Made by a program: the position numbers and the translations under genes. Under the pieces are notes generated by a model. That model saw nothing but the letters and a program-made list of their open reading frames with translations. It was not told the DNA's origin and did no database searches. DNA of 44,697 bases from Treponema sp. (GTDB lineage Bacteria; Spirochaetota; Spirochaetia; Treponematales; Treponemataceae), in assembly GCA_017934745.1 (NCBI GenBank), contig JAGBIY010000021.1, positions 1 through 44,697 on the forward strand, given 5' to 3'. Below are positions 15,784 through 24,513 of this stretch, one piece after another. Within the stretch, counting starts at the first letter, position 1. Every line of letters starts with the position of its first letter.

Positions 15784-16725
15784 ATGGCTAAACCAAAGAC
15801 AGTCAAATTGACAGGTGGCGACCGCCTCTTTTACATAGGCGTGAACGCTTTCCTTATTATCGTCGGACTCCTCATTGCGATTCCGATGATCGCTACTATC
15901 ACTCAGTCTATTACACCAAACGGTTTCCGCGGCTCGACATTTGATAAATTCATCTTGCGACCGTTCGCCGAAGTCTCGACACACGTCGATGGAAAAGTCG
16001 TCACAGAGACACAGTTCGTTTGGGATGCATCAGCATACAAATCCCTTTTGGGAAACAACGGATTCCTCCTCGCTTTCTGGAACTCAATCAAAATCATGGC
16101 TTTCGGTGTCATCACAGCGTTGTCTTTGACGATTCCGATGTCATATTGTATGTCTGTTCATGACTTGCCAGGCCGCAAAATTTTGAACTATTTCGTTCTT
16201 ATTCCGTATTTGTTCAACATCGGTGTAATCCCGACATACTTGGTCGTGACGAACCTTCACTTGACGAACCACCTTGCGTCGGTCTTCATTCCTGGCGCAA
16301 TCGGAACATACAACTGTTTGATTATGCGCGGATTCTTCGAGGGAATTCCTGAATCATTGAAGGAATCGGCAAGAATCGATGGCGCCGCCGAGTGGTATGT
16401 CCTCGTTTCAATCATCCTTCCACTTTCAAAGCCGATTATCATGACAATCGGTTTGTATTATGCGGTTGGTTTCTGGAACGACTTCATGCATCCGCTTCTT
16501 TACTTGAATGTTTCTAGTTTGCAGCCGCTCCCAATCCTCCTTCGCAACATCCTTTTGGGTGCCAACATGAACGAGAACTTGGACAGCAACGCATTCGGAG
16601 ACGCTTCCGTCGCGGCTATCAAGGCTGCCTCGGTCTTCATGTCGGCCATTCCGATGATTATCGCATACCCATTCATCCAGAAGTACTTCACAAAGGGTAC
16701 GATGTTGGGTTCTGTAAAGGGCTGA
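15784..16725 (+). CDS. Oligosaccharide ABC importer permease, LplC/YtcP type
   Basis: 313 aa, about six membrane segments, with the EAA-loop equivalent LKESARIDGAAEWYVLVSII. The sequence FLIIVGLLIAIPMIATI near the N-terminus and the C-terminal FIQKYFTKGTMLGSVKG are typical of the YtcP/LplC family. The ribosome-binding site is aggag (16 nt after a short gap). It forms the heterodimeric pore with the 14809 product. A hairpin lies between this gene and the binding-protein gene. Confidence 0.92.
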   Translation: MAKPKTVKLTGGDRLFYIGVNAFLIIVGLLIAIPMIATITQSITPNGFRGSTFDKFILRPFAEVSTHVDGKVVTETQFVWDASAYKSLLGNNGFLLAFWNSIKIMAFGVITALSLTIPMSYCMSVHDLPGRKILNYFVLIPYLFNIGVIPTYLVVTNLHLTNHLASVFIPGAIGTYNCLIMRGFFEGIPESLKESARIDGAAEWYVLVSIILPLSKPIIMTIGLYYAVGFWNDFMHPLLYLNVSSLQPLPILLRNILLGANMNENLDSNAFGDASVAAIKAASVFMSAIPMIIAYPFIQKYFTKGTMLGSVKG

Positions 16726-16755
16726 TTTTCAATACAGTTTCATTGTGAACCAAAT

Positions 16756-16790
16756 ATCACTGTGCTACCTCGTGCAGTGATGTTTTTATA
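16756..16790 (+). terminator. Hairpin between permease and binding-protein genes (attenuator/processing site)
   Basis: ATCACTG (16756-16762) pairs with CAGTGAT (16775-16781), followed by g then ttttt. Such hairpins between permease and binding-protein genes often let the two be expressed at different levels. Strength as terminator is moderate. Confidence 0.5.
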
Positions 16791-16818
16791 AAAAAATGTT
16801 TTCATTTAGGAGGAAAAG

Positions 16819-18423
16819 ATGAGAAACATGGTAAAAAACCTGGCACTCGCTGCTATGGTTCTTTCAATTGCGTCACTTGAATTCTCTTGTAAGAAAGACG
16901 GAGAAGCTAAAGCAAGTGATAAACCTGTAGACATTGACCTTTGGTATGGTGCGGCTGTAACAGAAGCTGGTCCGCCGCCGGAAGACTGGATTGTTAAGCA
17001 GATTGTCAAAGAAAAGCTCAACATCAACCTCTCTTTGTCTGCTCTTCCATCATCAGAGAACGATCAGGATCAGAAAATCAACGCCGCTGGCGCTGCGAAC
17101 ACATTGCCTGACATCTTCATGGTTTCAAACAAAGTTCTCCCAAGGCTCGTTGAGAACCAGTTGCTCGCTTCTGTCGACGACATGTACGACATGATGCCAA
17201 ATCGTACTTCTAAATTGTACGATGCAGATGCAAAAGCATTCACAACTTTCACAGTCACAGAGAAAGGAAAGTCTGTCCAGCACTCATTCGGATTGGCTCA
17301 GCCAGGTTCAATCGTCCGCAACGAGGGTGTATTGATCCGCAAAGACTGGTTGGACAAACTCGGACTTCAGGTTCCGAAGACAACTGACGAGTTCCTCGAA
17401 GTCATGAAAGCCTTCACTTTCAAAGATCCTGATGGAAACGGAAAAGACGACACTTACGGATTGGGTGGATACCTTGAGGTTTCTGCTACAAACGAGGGTC
17501 TCGGACGCCGCTTCGACCCAATCATGGGCGCGTTCGGTGTTGCTGGAACTTGGAACCTCTCTTCAGCAGAGACAGCTGGATTGAACGTTTTGAAGCCAGA
17601 GTACTTCGACGCTATGTCTTTCTTCAAGCAGATTGTCGATGCTCAGGTTATCGATCCTAACTGGTTGGCCTACAAGAAAGACGATTTCCGCGCTGCTTGG
17701 AAGCAGGGAAAATTCGGAATCATGCGCGAGCAGAACGCAGCTTACTCTTCAAAGTCTAACTACGCTCCATTCGACAAGAACTTCCCAGACGGTGAGTGGT
17801 TGATCATCGATCCACCAGTCGGACCTACAGGAAAGTCTTCAGTCGGAACATACTCTCAGTCATACCGCATCTACGCAGTTTCTAAGAAGGCTGCCGACGC
17901 TGGAAAGAAAGAAGCCATCGCGAAGCTCCTTGAATGGATGTCTTCAGACGAAGGCTACTACCTCCTCGGATGGGGTGAAGAAGGAAAGAACTATGTGAAG
18001 AACGCTGATGGAATCCCAACAGCTGAGGGACTCGCTGATCCATCACAGGCTTACACACAGTCTGCTGCTCAGCCACTCACACAGCTCCGCAACATGGTCT
18101 ACTACAACTCAGACATCGAGTTGGCTTCTCGCTATCCTAACTACATCACTGATGTTTCCAAGAAGGAGATCCACGGTCTCGAAGTTCTCCGCACAATGCA
18201 GTCTAAGCCATGGACAGCTTGTATCGGACAGGACAAGATGCCACAGCCAGGTGCTGACCTTGACCGCTTCTACAACCAGGGAATCATCGAATTCTTCACA
18301 GGCACAAGAGCTCTCACAAAAGAGAACTGGGATGCTTGGATCGAGGAGTTCAAGAAGCAGGGTGGAGAGGATTGGAACAACAACGCAATCAACCTTGCGA
18401 AAGAGAACCGCTACATCAAATAA
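16819..18423 (+). CDS. Extracellular solute-binding lipoprotein, LplA type
   Basis: 534 aa. Lipoprotein signal MRNMVKNLALAAMVLSIASL followed by EFSC with the lipidated Cys. The mature part fits large (about 55-60 kDa) binding proteins that pair with LplB/LplC permeases: DIDLWYGAAVTE at the start, a segment FKDPDGNGKDDTYGLGGY that looks like a calcium-binding loop, and IRKDWLDKLGLQVPKT. The ribosome-binding site aggaggaa is perfect. It would capture the oligosaccharide outside the cytoplasmic membrane. Genomic neighbours (uxaB, pectin regulator) suggest oligogalacturonide as ligand, which is inference. A terminator follows at 18451. Confidence 0.9.
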   Translation: MRNMVKNLALAAMVLSIASLEFSCKKDGEAKASDKPVDIDLWYGAAVTEAGPPPEDWIVKQIVKEKLNINLSLSALPSSENDQDQKINAAGAANTLPDIFMVSNKVLPRLVENQLLASVDDMYDMMPNRTSKLYDADAKAFTTFTVTEKGKSVQHSFGLAQPGSIVRNEGVLIRKDWLDKLGLQVPKTTDEFLEVMKAFTFKDPDGNGKDDTYGLGGYLEVSATNEGLGRRFDPIMGAFGVAGTWNLSSAETAGLNVLKPEYFDAMSFFKQIVDAQVIDPNWLAYKKDDFRAAWKQGKFGIMREQNAAYSSKSNYAPFDKNFPDGEWLIIDPPVGPTGKSSVGTYSQSYRIYAVSKKAADAGKKEAIAKLLEWMSSDEGYYLLGWGEEGKNYVKNADGIPTAEGLADPSQAYTQSAAQPLTQLRNMVYYNSDIELASRYPNYITDVSKKEIHGLEVLRTMQSKPWTACIGQDKMPQPGADLDRFYNQGIIEFFTGTRALTKENWDAWIEEFKKQGGEDWNNNAINLAKENRYIK

Positions 18424-18450
18424 GTTTTAGAGCAATCTAAAATCTAGCGA

Positions 18451-18493
18451 AAAAGCCGGCTTTCCTGAAAACGGAGAGTCGGCTTTTTTTTTC
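18451..18493 (+). terminator. Rho-independent terminator of the importer operon
   Basis: The stem AAGCCGGCTTTCC / GGAGAGTCGGCTT is followed by nine or more T. Confidence 0.9.
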
Positions 18494-18506
18494 GCTTCTT
18501 TCTTTC

Positions 18507-18512
18507 TATAAT
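18507..18512 (+). promoter_or_regulatory. -10 box six nt before the start codon (leaderless start?)
   Basis: A perfect TATAAT (18507-18512) ends exactly 6 nt before the ATG at 18519, with no ribosome-binding site. Transcription would begin at about the start codon. The -35 position falls in the T tract of the preceding terminator and is weak. The same -10/6-nt/ATG arrangement occurs at 22260-22272 and 39205-39217. Confidence 0.45.
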
Positions 18513-18518
18513 TTCCGC

Positions 18519-19304
18519 ATGAAAAACACACGAAAAAACGAGCTTGCCGTCTGCGGATTCGAGGCGGTAAAGGCTCTGGCGAAAAAGCACACGGAATCGA
18601 TAAGGCGCTTCTACTACAACGACGAGCGGACAAAGGAATTTGGAGACTTGTTCAGAAACCTCGCTTCGAGAAAGATTCCATACAACAAGGTCGAAAACGA
18701 GGAGCTTGAAAGACTTAGCGGCACTGTGCACCATCAGGGTGTCGTCGCTATGATTGAGCAGCCGGAGATTCCGCATCTGACGACGGAGATAGCGGACGAG
18801 TGGCTCCACAGGAAGGAGTCTGCTCTTTTGCTGGACAGGGTGGGGAACGCGAACAATCTTGGCGCCATCGTGAGGAGCGCGGCGTTCTTCGGGTTCAAGA
18901 ACATTGTCATTCCATTGGACGAGGCTCAAAGTTCGATAACGACAAGTTCGTACAGAGTCGCGCAGGGCGGTATGGAATACGTCAATGTCTATTCAATACG
19001 TTCAATATCCAAACTGTTGACGGCAATGAAGGGAAAGATGATTCGCTTTGGAACTGACGTTCGCGCCAAGACGACCGTGGAGAAGATTCCTAGCCTCTGC
19101 GAAAAAAAGCCGGCCCTCATCGTGCTTGGAAACGAGGAGCATGGAATTTCCGAGGAGGTGAGGAAGAACTGCGACTACCTGATTCTAATTCCATTCTCCG
19201 ACAATCCAGACGCGAAACAGCCGATAGAGAGCTTGAACGTCGCCCAGGCGGCTTCAATTGTGCTCTACGAATGCAGGAAGCTGAACCGCGCGGAGAAGGA
19301 CTGA
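18519..19304 (+). CDS. SPOUT-family RNA 2'-O-methyltransferase (TrmH/RlmB type)
   Basis: 261 aa. An N-terminal substrate-binding domain (about residues 5-95) precedes the knotted SpoU methyltransferase domain with motif 1 NANNLGAIVRSAAFFG, motif 2 ALIVLGNEEHGI and motif 3 IPFSDNPDAKQPIESLNVAQ then AASIVLYE. It uses S-adenosylmethionine to methylate a ribose in rRNA or tRNA. The second domain is complete and the length is usual for RlmB-like proteins; the exact RNA target cannot be told. Motif 3 has a four-residue insertion (NPDAKQP) compared with the usual IPM..G..ESLNV. It is monocistronic, with a -10 box directly before the ATG. Confidence 0.9.
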   Translation: MKNTRKNELAVCGFEAVKALAKKHTESIRRFYYNDERTKEFGDLFRNLASRKIPYNKVENEELERLSGTVHHQGVVAMIEQPEIPHLTTEIADEWLHRKESALLLDRVGNANNLGAIVRSAAFFGFKNIVIPLDEAQSSITTSSYRVAQGGMEYVNVYSIRSISKLLTAMKGKMIRFGTDVRAKTTVEKIPSLCEKKPALIVLGNEEHGISEEVRKNCDYLILIPFSDNPDAKQPIESLNVAQAASIVLYECRKLNRAEKD

Positions 19305-19309
19305 CCCGA

Positions 19310-19352
19310 AAAAAAAGGCCGAGCCCGCCATCCGCAAAACGGGTTCAGCCAT
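19310..19352 (-). terminator. Terminator of cysK
   Basis: On the minus strand the stem GGCTGAACCCG / CGGGCTCGGCC is followed by eight T. It sits between the convergent methyltransferase and cysK genes. Confidence 0.8.
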
Positions 19353-19384
19353 ACAATCACAATATGCTGTCAGGAATCAGGACT

Positions 19385-20317
19385 TTACTCGGCGAAGAGT
19401 GCGGTCGAAAGATACCTGTCGCCGGAATCGGGGAGAAGGACCACTATGTTCTTTCCCTCGAACTCAGGTCTCTTGGCGACCTGGATTGCAGCCCACAATG
19501 CCGCTCCAGAAGAGATTCCAGTGAGGAATCCTTCCGTCTTTCCAAGCTCCTTTCCTGTAGTGAAAGCGTCGTCGTTCTCGACAGGGATTATCTCGTCGTA
19601 AACGCCTGTGTCCAGCGTAGCCGGGATGAAACCCGCGCCGATTCCCTGAATTTTGTGAGGTCCCGGAGTCCCCTTCGAGAGGACAGGCGAAGTCGCAGGC
19701 TCCACGGCGAACACCTTCACGTCCGATTTCTTCGACTTCAAATAGCGGCCGACACCGCTGAGAGTTCCGCCCGTTCCGACTCCGGCGACGAACGCGTCCA
19801 CCGCTCCATCGGAATCATTCCAAATTTCAGGGCCTGTCGTGTCCTCGTGCGTCTTCGGATTCACTGGATTCACGAACTGGCCAGGAATGAAGCTGTTTGG
19901 AATCGTCTTCGCAAGTTCTTCGGCTTTCGCGATGGCACCTTTCATGCCCTTTGAGCCGTCGGTCAGGACAAGCTCCGCGCCGTATGCCTTCAAAAGGTTC
20001 CTGCGCTCGACCGACATCGTTTCCGGCATTGTGAGCACAATCTTTATTCCATAGCTTGCAGCCGCGGCCGCAAGTCCGATTCCTGTGTTTCCAGATGTAG
20101 GCTCGATGATTGTAGACTCCTTTTTGAGCTTGCCAGAGGCCAAAGCATCCTCTATCATCGCCTTCGCGATTCTGTCCTTCACGCTTCCGGCCGGATTCAA
20201 ATATTCGAGCTTGGCGATGATTTTGGCCTTGAGACCAAGTTTCTGCTCCAAATTGGAAAGTTCAAGAAGCGGAGTGTGTCCAACCAAATCTGTTATTTTG
20301 TGCGCAATGTTTGCCAT
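19385..20317 (-). CDS. cysK: Cysteine synthase (O-acetylserine sulfhydrylase)
   Basis: 310 aa, PLP enzyme converting O-acetylserine and sulfide to cysteine and acetate. Motifs: [15 protein letters not shown] with the PLP-binding lysine, [12 protein letters not shown] (asparagine loop), phosphate-binding [10 protein letters not shown], and the C-terminal SSGAA. Length is normal. The ribosome-binding site aaggagg is strong. The Rrf2 regulator gene lies upstream in the same direction with a 131-nt gap holding a good promoter, so control of cysteine synthesis by that regulator is likely. CysK rather than CysM is preferred by the overall sequence; no serine acetyltransferase is adjacent. Confidence 0.94.
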   Translation of the reverse strand: MANIAHKITDLVGHTPLLELSNLEQKLGLKAKIIAKLEYLNPAGSVKDRIAKAMIEDALASGKLKKESTIIEPTSGNTGIGLAAAAASYGIKIVLTMPETMSVERRNLLKAYGAELVLTDGSKGMKGAIAKAEELAKTIPNSFIPGQFVNPVNPKTHEDTTGPEIWNDSDGAVDAFVAGVGTGGTLSGVGRYLKSKKSDVKVFAVEPATSPVLSKGTPGPHKIQGIGAGFIPATLDTGVYDEIIPVENDDAFTTGKELGKTEGFLTGISSGAALWAAIQVAKRPEFEGKNIVVLLPDSGDRYLSTALFAE

Positions 20318-20448
20318 ACATGGCCTCCTTGTTTTAAATATTTTCCTATCGGTTAAGTATGAAAATAACTCTACTCCACCGTTCCGCGCCTGTCAAGATA
20401 TTTTTCCGAAAAACATACTAGAAAAGTAGGAATTATTTTCGGAAAAAC
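20318..20448 (-). promoter_or_regulatory. cysK promoter with candidate Rrf2 operator
   Basis: On the minus strand TTGACA (about 20390-20395), 17 nt, TAGAGT (about 20367-20372). Upstream lies AATTCCTACT (about 20424-20433), and a very similar AATTTCCTACT occurs before the Rrf2 gene itself (about 20969-20979), suggesting a shared operator. Confidence 0.4.
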
Positions 20449-20886
20449 TCAGATGTTGTACATGTAGCTGTCTTCAGCCATGTTTTTGTTCATCAAATCC
20501 TCCAGGGTCACGCTGTTCAAATAGTCGTTTATGACTTTGCTCAGTCCTTCCCAGAGGGGCAAAGTGAGGCATACGCCTTTCTTGTCGCAGAGGTTGACTT
20601 CGGAATCAAGACAAGCCACAGGTGCCAGTGTCCCCTCGGTAATGCGGAGTATTTCTCCAATCTTGTAGTCGGCAGGCGGTTTAGAGAGCTTGTAGCCTCC
20701 CTGAGGCCCCCTTACCGATGACAAAAGACCGAATTTGCTGAGAAGAGACGTAATCTGCTCAAGGTATTTTATTGATATGCCCTGCCTTTGGGACACATCT
20801 TTGAGAGCGATGTATTCGCCGTTTCCGTGAAGCGCCAAATCTATCATGAACCGCAGAGCGTAGCGGCCGCGCGTCGATATTTTCAT
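20449..20886 (-). CDS. Rrf2-family transcriptional regulator (IscR/CymR-like)
   Basis: 145 aa. Winged-helix domain at the N-terminus (MKISTRGRYALRFMIDLALH, SIKYLEQITSLLSKFGLLSS, VRGPQGGYKLSK). Three cysteines at CLDSEVNLCDKKGVC are in the position where IscR binds an iron-sulfur cluster, although the spacing (7 and 5 residues) is slightly wider. Directly upstream of cysK, it could act like CymR (cysteine metabolism) or as an Fe-S sensor; the sequence does not decide. The ribosome-binding site is aggggg. A candidate own-operator lies just upstream (see the cysK promoter entry), consistent with autoregulation. Confidence 0.88.
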   Translation of the reverse strand: MKISTRGRYALRFMIDLALHGNGEYIALKDVSQRQGISIKYLEQITSLLSKFGLLSSVRGPQGGYKLSKPPADYKIGEILRITEGTLAPVACLDSEVNLCDKKGVCLTLPLWEGLSKVINDYLNSVTLEDLMNKNMAEDSYMYNI

Positions 20887-21021
20887 TTGTTCCCCCTATA
20901 AAAAAATTCCCCTAGTTTCCCACGGGGTATTTAGGAAATTATAAAGCAGAATAATTGTTCAGTAAATCAGTAGGAAATTAAGATTTTTATATAAATCACC
21001 CGGAATGACGGAACGCCAAGG

Positions 21022-21058
21022 CAAAAAAAAAGCGGACGCAGATTATTCCACGTCCGCA
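21022..21058 (-). terminator. Terminator of kdgK
   Basis: On the minus strand GCGGACGTGGAAT / CAGATT..CGTCCGC: the core GCGGACG/CGTCCGC stem is perfect and followed by nine T. Confidence 0.85.
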
Positions 21059-21077
21059 TTCGAACAAGACAGAACCT

Positions 21078-22112
21078 CTATCTGTTCATCTCGCTCTGTT
21101 TGCCCTTCGTCTGGTGCCCCTTGATAATCGAAGAGATTTCGTTGAAATCAGAAAGCGGAAGGTCGCCGGCGATTGTGTTCTTAGTGGCGCAGGTCGCGTT
21201 TCCGAATTCCATAGCCTTTTTCGGGTCGTTGTACTTCAAGAGACCGAAGAGGACTCCAGAGCAGTAGGCGTCGCCTGAGCCGATTCTGTCGACGACATCG
21301 ATGTCCTTGTAAGGCTCTTCCGTGTAGAACGTGTCCTCAGTTTTGGAGTAGACGAGGGACGTGAACGAGTGCACTTTCGGGCTGATGACTTCGCGCTCGG
21401 AAGAGGCGATTATCTGGATGTTCGGATAGTCGGCGCAGAATTCCCTGTGCATGTCCTGGAGGGAGCCGGTCTTCTGGAACATTCTGCGGCAGCTCTCCTC
21501 GGAGATGAAGAGGACGTCCACGAACGGAAGAATCTGCTTTATCGTCGTGCGGGCAGTCTCCTCGTCCCACAAATTCGCCCTGTAGTTCACGTCGAACGCA
21601 ATCTGCGCGCCCGCCGCCTTGAAATTCTTTATCAAGTCGATGGCGAGTGTCCTGGTGGCCTCGCTCAACGCCAGCGTGATTCCCGACGTGTAGAACATCC
21701 TTGTTTTTCCGTAGATGTCCGCGGGAATTTCCTCAGGCTTGATTTTTGTGATTGAGGAATGGCGCCTGTCATAGACGACAGTGGGTTTTCGAGGATATGC
21801 GCCGTTTTCGTAGTAGTAGATTCCGAGTCTTGCGTCAGGATTGTCGTCGTAGATTATGAAATCGTCGGAGACGCTTGAGAATCGGATTCTGTTCTTCACG
21901 AAAGTTCCAAGTTCGTTTTTTGGGAGGCGGGTTATGATGCCGGAGCGCAGACCGAGAAGGGAAACTCCAGAAGCGACGTTCAATTCAGCTCCGCCCGCAT
22001 GTTTCTCGAAGACGTCGCTCCTGAAAATGCGACCGTTCGATGGTGGTGAAAGTCGGAGCATTGTCTCTCCGAATGTTATCAAATCAAATTTTTTCGATGG
22101 CTGATGTTCCAT
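21078..22112 (-). CDS. kdgK: 2-keto-3-deoxygluconate kinase (PfkB family)
   Basis: 344 aa. Phosphorylates 2-keto-3-deoxygluconate (KDG) to KDPG with ATP, in the cytoplasm; KDG is the meeting point of galacturonate and unsaturated-oligogalacturonate breakdown. PfkB features: start FDLITFGETMLRLSPP, HAGGAELNVASGVSLLG near residue 40, and the C-terminal anion hole/catalytic motif DRIGSGDAYCSGVLFG. FDVNYRANLWDEE is typical of KdgK. The ATG at 22112 is chosen because ttggag lies just upstream; the frame is open to 22187 without such a site. It complements uxaB functionally. Another PfkB sugar kinase is possible but less likely. Confidence 0.85.
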   Translation of the reverse strand: MEHQPSKKFDLITFGETMLRLSPPSNGRIFRSDVFEKHAGGAELNVASGVSLLGLRSGIITRLPKNELGTFVKNRIRFSSVSDDFIIYDDNPDARLGIYYYENGAYPRKPTVVYDRRHSSITKIKPEEIPADIYGKTRMFYTSGITLALSEATRTLAIDLIKNFKAAGAQIAFDVNYRANLWDEETARTTIKQILPFVDVLFISEESCRRMFQKTGSLQDMHREFCADYPNIQIIASSEREVISPKVHSFTSLVYSKTEDTFYTEEPYKDIDVVDRIGSGDAYCSGVLFGLLKYNDPKKAMEFGNATCATKNTIAGDLPLSDFNEISSIIKGHQTKGKQSEMNR

Positions 22113-22259
22113 AAAAATCTCCAAAATCCCCGTGAAAATGTGGGCGTAAAAAACACGGAATGAGCGTTTTTCGAAATGCCCATACACAGTATTCTATCTG
22201 TTAAAAAGACAGTTCTCAAGTCGCAAAAACCTTTGATTTACTTTTGATTTTCGCTCGAA

Positions 22260-22265
22260 TATACT
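22260..22265 (+). promoter_or_regulatory. -10 box six nt before the GerMN start codon
   Basis: TTTACT (22237-22242), 17 nt, TATACT (22260-22265), then 6 nt and the ATG at 22272. Suggests a leaderless transcript. Confidence 0.45.
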
Positions 22266-22271
22266 TTAGGA

Positions 22272-23357
22272 ATGTACGAAAATGAACCGCAAAACGACAT
22301 GAACGACATGAACGACATGGAAGAAGAGAATGGAAAGGGGACGAGAAGCAACTGGATTATGGTAATCATTTGGATTCTGTGCTTCGTGGCTGTCTCTGTA
22401 GTCTTCCTCGTAAAACTCGACGACATCAAATCGAACTTGAAGAACACGCGTTTCTTTGAAAGAGTGTTCGGAACCACGCCGTCATTCATCGAAAACTACG
22501 TCGACAAGACGGAAGTGGAGAATGTCGCGCCACCCGAAAAGGAAACTGTCATCAACATCGACAAGATAACGGACACGAATTCATACTCAGGGGACATCAC
22601 GGGCGAGTTGACCGAGATAACCGAGAAGGACTCGATTTGGAGCAAGACTGGAGAATACTCGAACGAGGAACTCGACCAGGAACTCACCGACGACTTGAAG
22701 AACCTGCTGGACCCGAACGCGGAGGACGAGAACTTGGCCATGTTCGAGAACAGAACCAGCGAGACTGTGGAAGATGACGGCTCGAAAGTGGTCTCGTATT
22801 CCGAAATGCTGCCCGATGAGGAAAGCTCCGAGACCGTCACAAGCGGAGATGGCAACGAGAGGCCGGCATCGCTTCCGATAAAGATAGCGGACGGCGACAA
22901 GACATACGAAGAGGTTCCAGTGGATTCCGAAATCGAGACGTCGCAGGCGAAGCTCTGGTTCACGATTGTTGATGACGACGGGCGGATTTCCAGGAAGCAA
23001 TGCGTCAGAAGGGTCGTCAGGTCGACGGCACCGCTCACGACAAATTTGAAGATGCTGCTCCAAGGCCCGAACTCTGTCGAGCTGGACGCGGGATGCATGT
23101 CGCTCATTCCGAGCGGAACCAGGCTTTTGACCGCGATTGTGAAGGACAACACGGCATATCTCAACTTCAGCAGGGAATTCGAGGAGAACAGGCTCGGCGT
23201 GGAGGGGTTCCTGTCGCAGCTGCAGCAGATTGTCTTCACTTCCACGGAATTCGCGACCGTGAAGAACGTGCAGATTCTCATCGAGGGGAAGAAAAAAGAC
23301 ACCCTCGGCGATGGAGTCTGGGTGGGTTCTCCACTGTCGAGGGCTGATTTCAGATAA
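22272..23357 (+). CDS. Membrane-anchored GerMN-domain protein
   Basis: 361 aa. A short acidic cytoplasmic tail with the repeat NDMNDMNDM (from tandem gacatgaac repeats), one membrane helix (about residues 28-48, WIMVIIWILCFVAVSVVFLV), a long acidic Ser/Thr/Glu-rich linker (about 75-215), and a C-terminal GerMN domain (about 235-350: LLQGPNSVELDAGCMSLIP, then TAYLNFSREFE, LSQLQQIVFT). GerMN domains occur in spore germination protein GerM and in many envelope proteins of non-sporulating bacteria; role here unknown, probably envelope-related. The gene meets the next one tail to tail with an 11-nt gap. Confidence 0.82.
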   Translation: MYENEPQNDMNDMNDMEEENGKGTRSNWIMVIIWILCFVAVSVVFLVKLDDIKSNLKNTRFFERVFGTTPSFIENYVDKTEVENVAPPEKETVINIDKITDTNSYSGDITGELTEITEKDSIWSKTGEYSNEELDQELTDDLKNLLDPNAEDENLAMFENRTSETVEDDGSKVVSYSEMLPDEESSETVTSGDGNERPASLPIKIADGDKTYEEVPVDSEIETSQAKLWFTIVDDDGRISRKQCVRRVVRSTAPLTTNLKMLLQGPNSVELDAGCMSLIPSGTRLLTAIVKDNTAYLNFSREFEENRLGVEGFLSQLQQIVFTSTEFATVKNVQILIEGKKKDTLGDGVWVGSPLSRADFR

Positions 23358-23368
23358 GCTGTTTCGCT

Positions 23369-24424
23369 TTATTTCACCTCGTACGAAGATACGATTTTGT
23401 CGAAATACTTCTTGTTCTTGTTGTATGAACCGGCGTCGACCGTCAGGCTGAATATGGACTTCGCGCCTTCTCCGATGTCCTCGACCCGCTTTTTGTCGTA
23501 TTTGAACGACTTTGACGACGAGTCGTAGAAAATCTGGTCGAGTTCGATTTTTCCGTTTTTGTCGGAAATCTTGAGCTTTGTCCAGTCAGAGTACGAGTGG
23601 TCCCTTCCGAGCACGAGCATCCGAAGCAGAGAGTCCTTCTGCGCGCCGCTTATCGGCAAAGCCGCCACGGTGACGGCGGAGACGCTTCCGAGCATCCAGC
23701 TGGCGGCGGACTTCTGCTCCCAGTTGGAGTCGAGCTGGAAGGACTGTGTTTTCAAGCCCTCGTTCTCAACCTGCATTTCGCTCGGCTTTCCCTTCTTGAC
23801 TTTCGAGGCGGAACCATACTCCACTTTCGCGGGGATTCCCTTGAACTCGGAGAAGCTTGTGTCGGAGGAGTCGACCAGACGGCCCCCCGTCACGGCGTAG
23901 AAGGCGACCTTGCCGTCGGAAGTTACGATTCTGTTCAAGTTGAGGACAGGAATTATCGGGTCGTATTCCATGCTCACACGGCCGCCGAACTGGCTGTAGG
24001 TCTCGTCGGAGGAAGTCTTCTCCTTCAACTCTCCGAGGAAAATCCGCTTCGGGAACATCTCGTAGGCTATGTCGTGGAGATAGTTCACGATGTCGGTCTC
24101 GTCCTGCGACTTCGGGAACGGGTCTGGCGGAGTCTCGCCGGTGAATTCGATTATCCCCTTTGAGGCTGCCTTCTCCGTGTCCAGCGTGAAGTAGAACTGG
24201 AGCTTGACCTCCGCCTGCTTGTCGGTCGCGGGCGCGTAGTACCGAAGTCCGTATGTCGATTCGTCAAAGTAGATGATTCCGACGTAGGATTCGCGCTCGA
24301 ACGAAGAATCCCTGTAGTAGACGAACTGCCCGCTCTGGTCAGGAATCGACTGCTGGACGCCGGGAAGGGCGAAAACAGAGACAGATGCCAGAAGCAAAAA
24401 AAGTGATGCGATGTATTTTTTCAT
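23369..24424 (-). CDS. Exported protein of unknown function
   Basis: 351 aa. Signal peptide MKKYIASLFLLLASVSVFA with likely cleavage before LPG, so periplasmic or surface-exposed. The rest is a soluble beta-rich protein with no motif I recognise; YVGIIYFDESTYGLRYYAP and the repeated Asp-Ser-Ser stretches near the C-terminus are distinctive. Probably a conserved spirochaetal protein, but that is an impression. The ATG at 24424 is chosen for the signal peptide and a ggggaa site 8 nt upstream. It follows proS on the same strand, separated by a terminator. Confidence 0.7.
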   Translation of the reverse strand: MKKYIASLFLLLASVSVFALPGVQQSIPDQSGQFVYYRDSSFERESYVGIIYFDESTYGLRYYAPATDKQAEVKLQFYFTLDTEKAASKGIIEFTGETPPDPFPKSQDETDIVNYLHDIAYEMFPKRIFLGELKEKTSSDETYSQFGGRVSMEYDPIIPVLNLNRIVTSDGKVAFYAVTGGRLVDSSDTSFSEFKGIPAKVEYGSASKVKKGKPSEMQVENEGLKTQSFQLDSNWEQKSAASWMLGSVSAVTVAALPISGAQKDSLLRMLVLGRDHSYSDWTKLKISDKNGKIELDQIFYDSSSKSFKYDKKRVEDIGEGAKSIFSLTVDAGSYNKNKKYFDKIVSSYEVK

Positions 24425-24454
24425 TTGAAACATTCCCCGATTATTGAAACTCTC

Positions 24455-24499
24455 GAAAAACAAATGCGTTTCCATTTTCACCAATGGAAACGCATTTTT
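24455..24499 (-). terminator. Terminator of proS
   Basis: A perfect 15-bp stem, AAATGCGTTTCCATT / AATGGAAACGCATTT (24462-24476 and 24483-24497), followed by TTTTT on both ends. Confidence 0.92.
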
Positions 24500-24513
24500 C
24501 AGTTCAATAAAAA

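Noticed and set aside
20997..21060. Possible tRNA or riboswitch near the kdgK terminator
   Set aside because: Only a simple terminator stem is visible; no cloverleaf or known aptamer pattern. I saw no tRNA or rRNA gene anywhere in the window.
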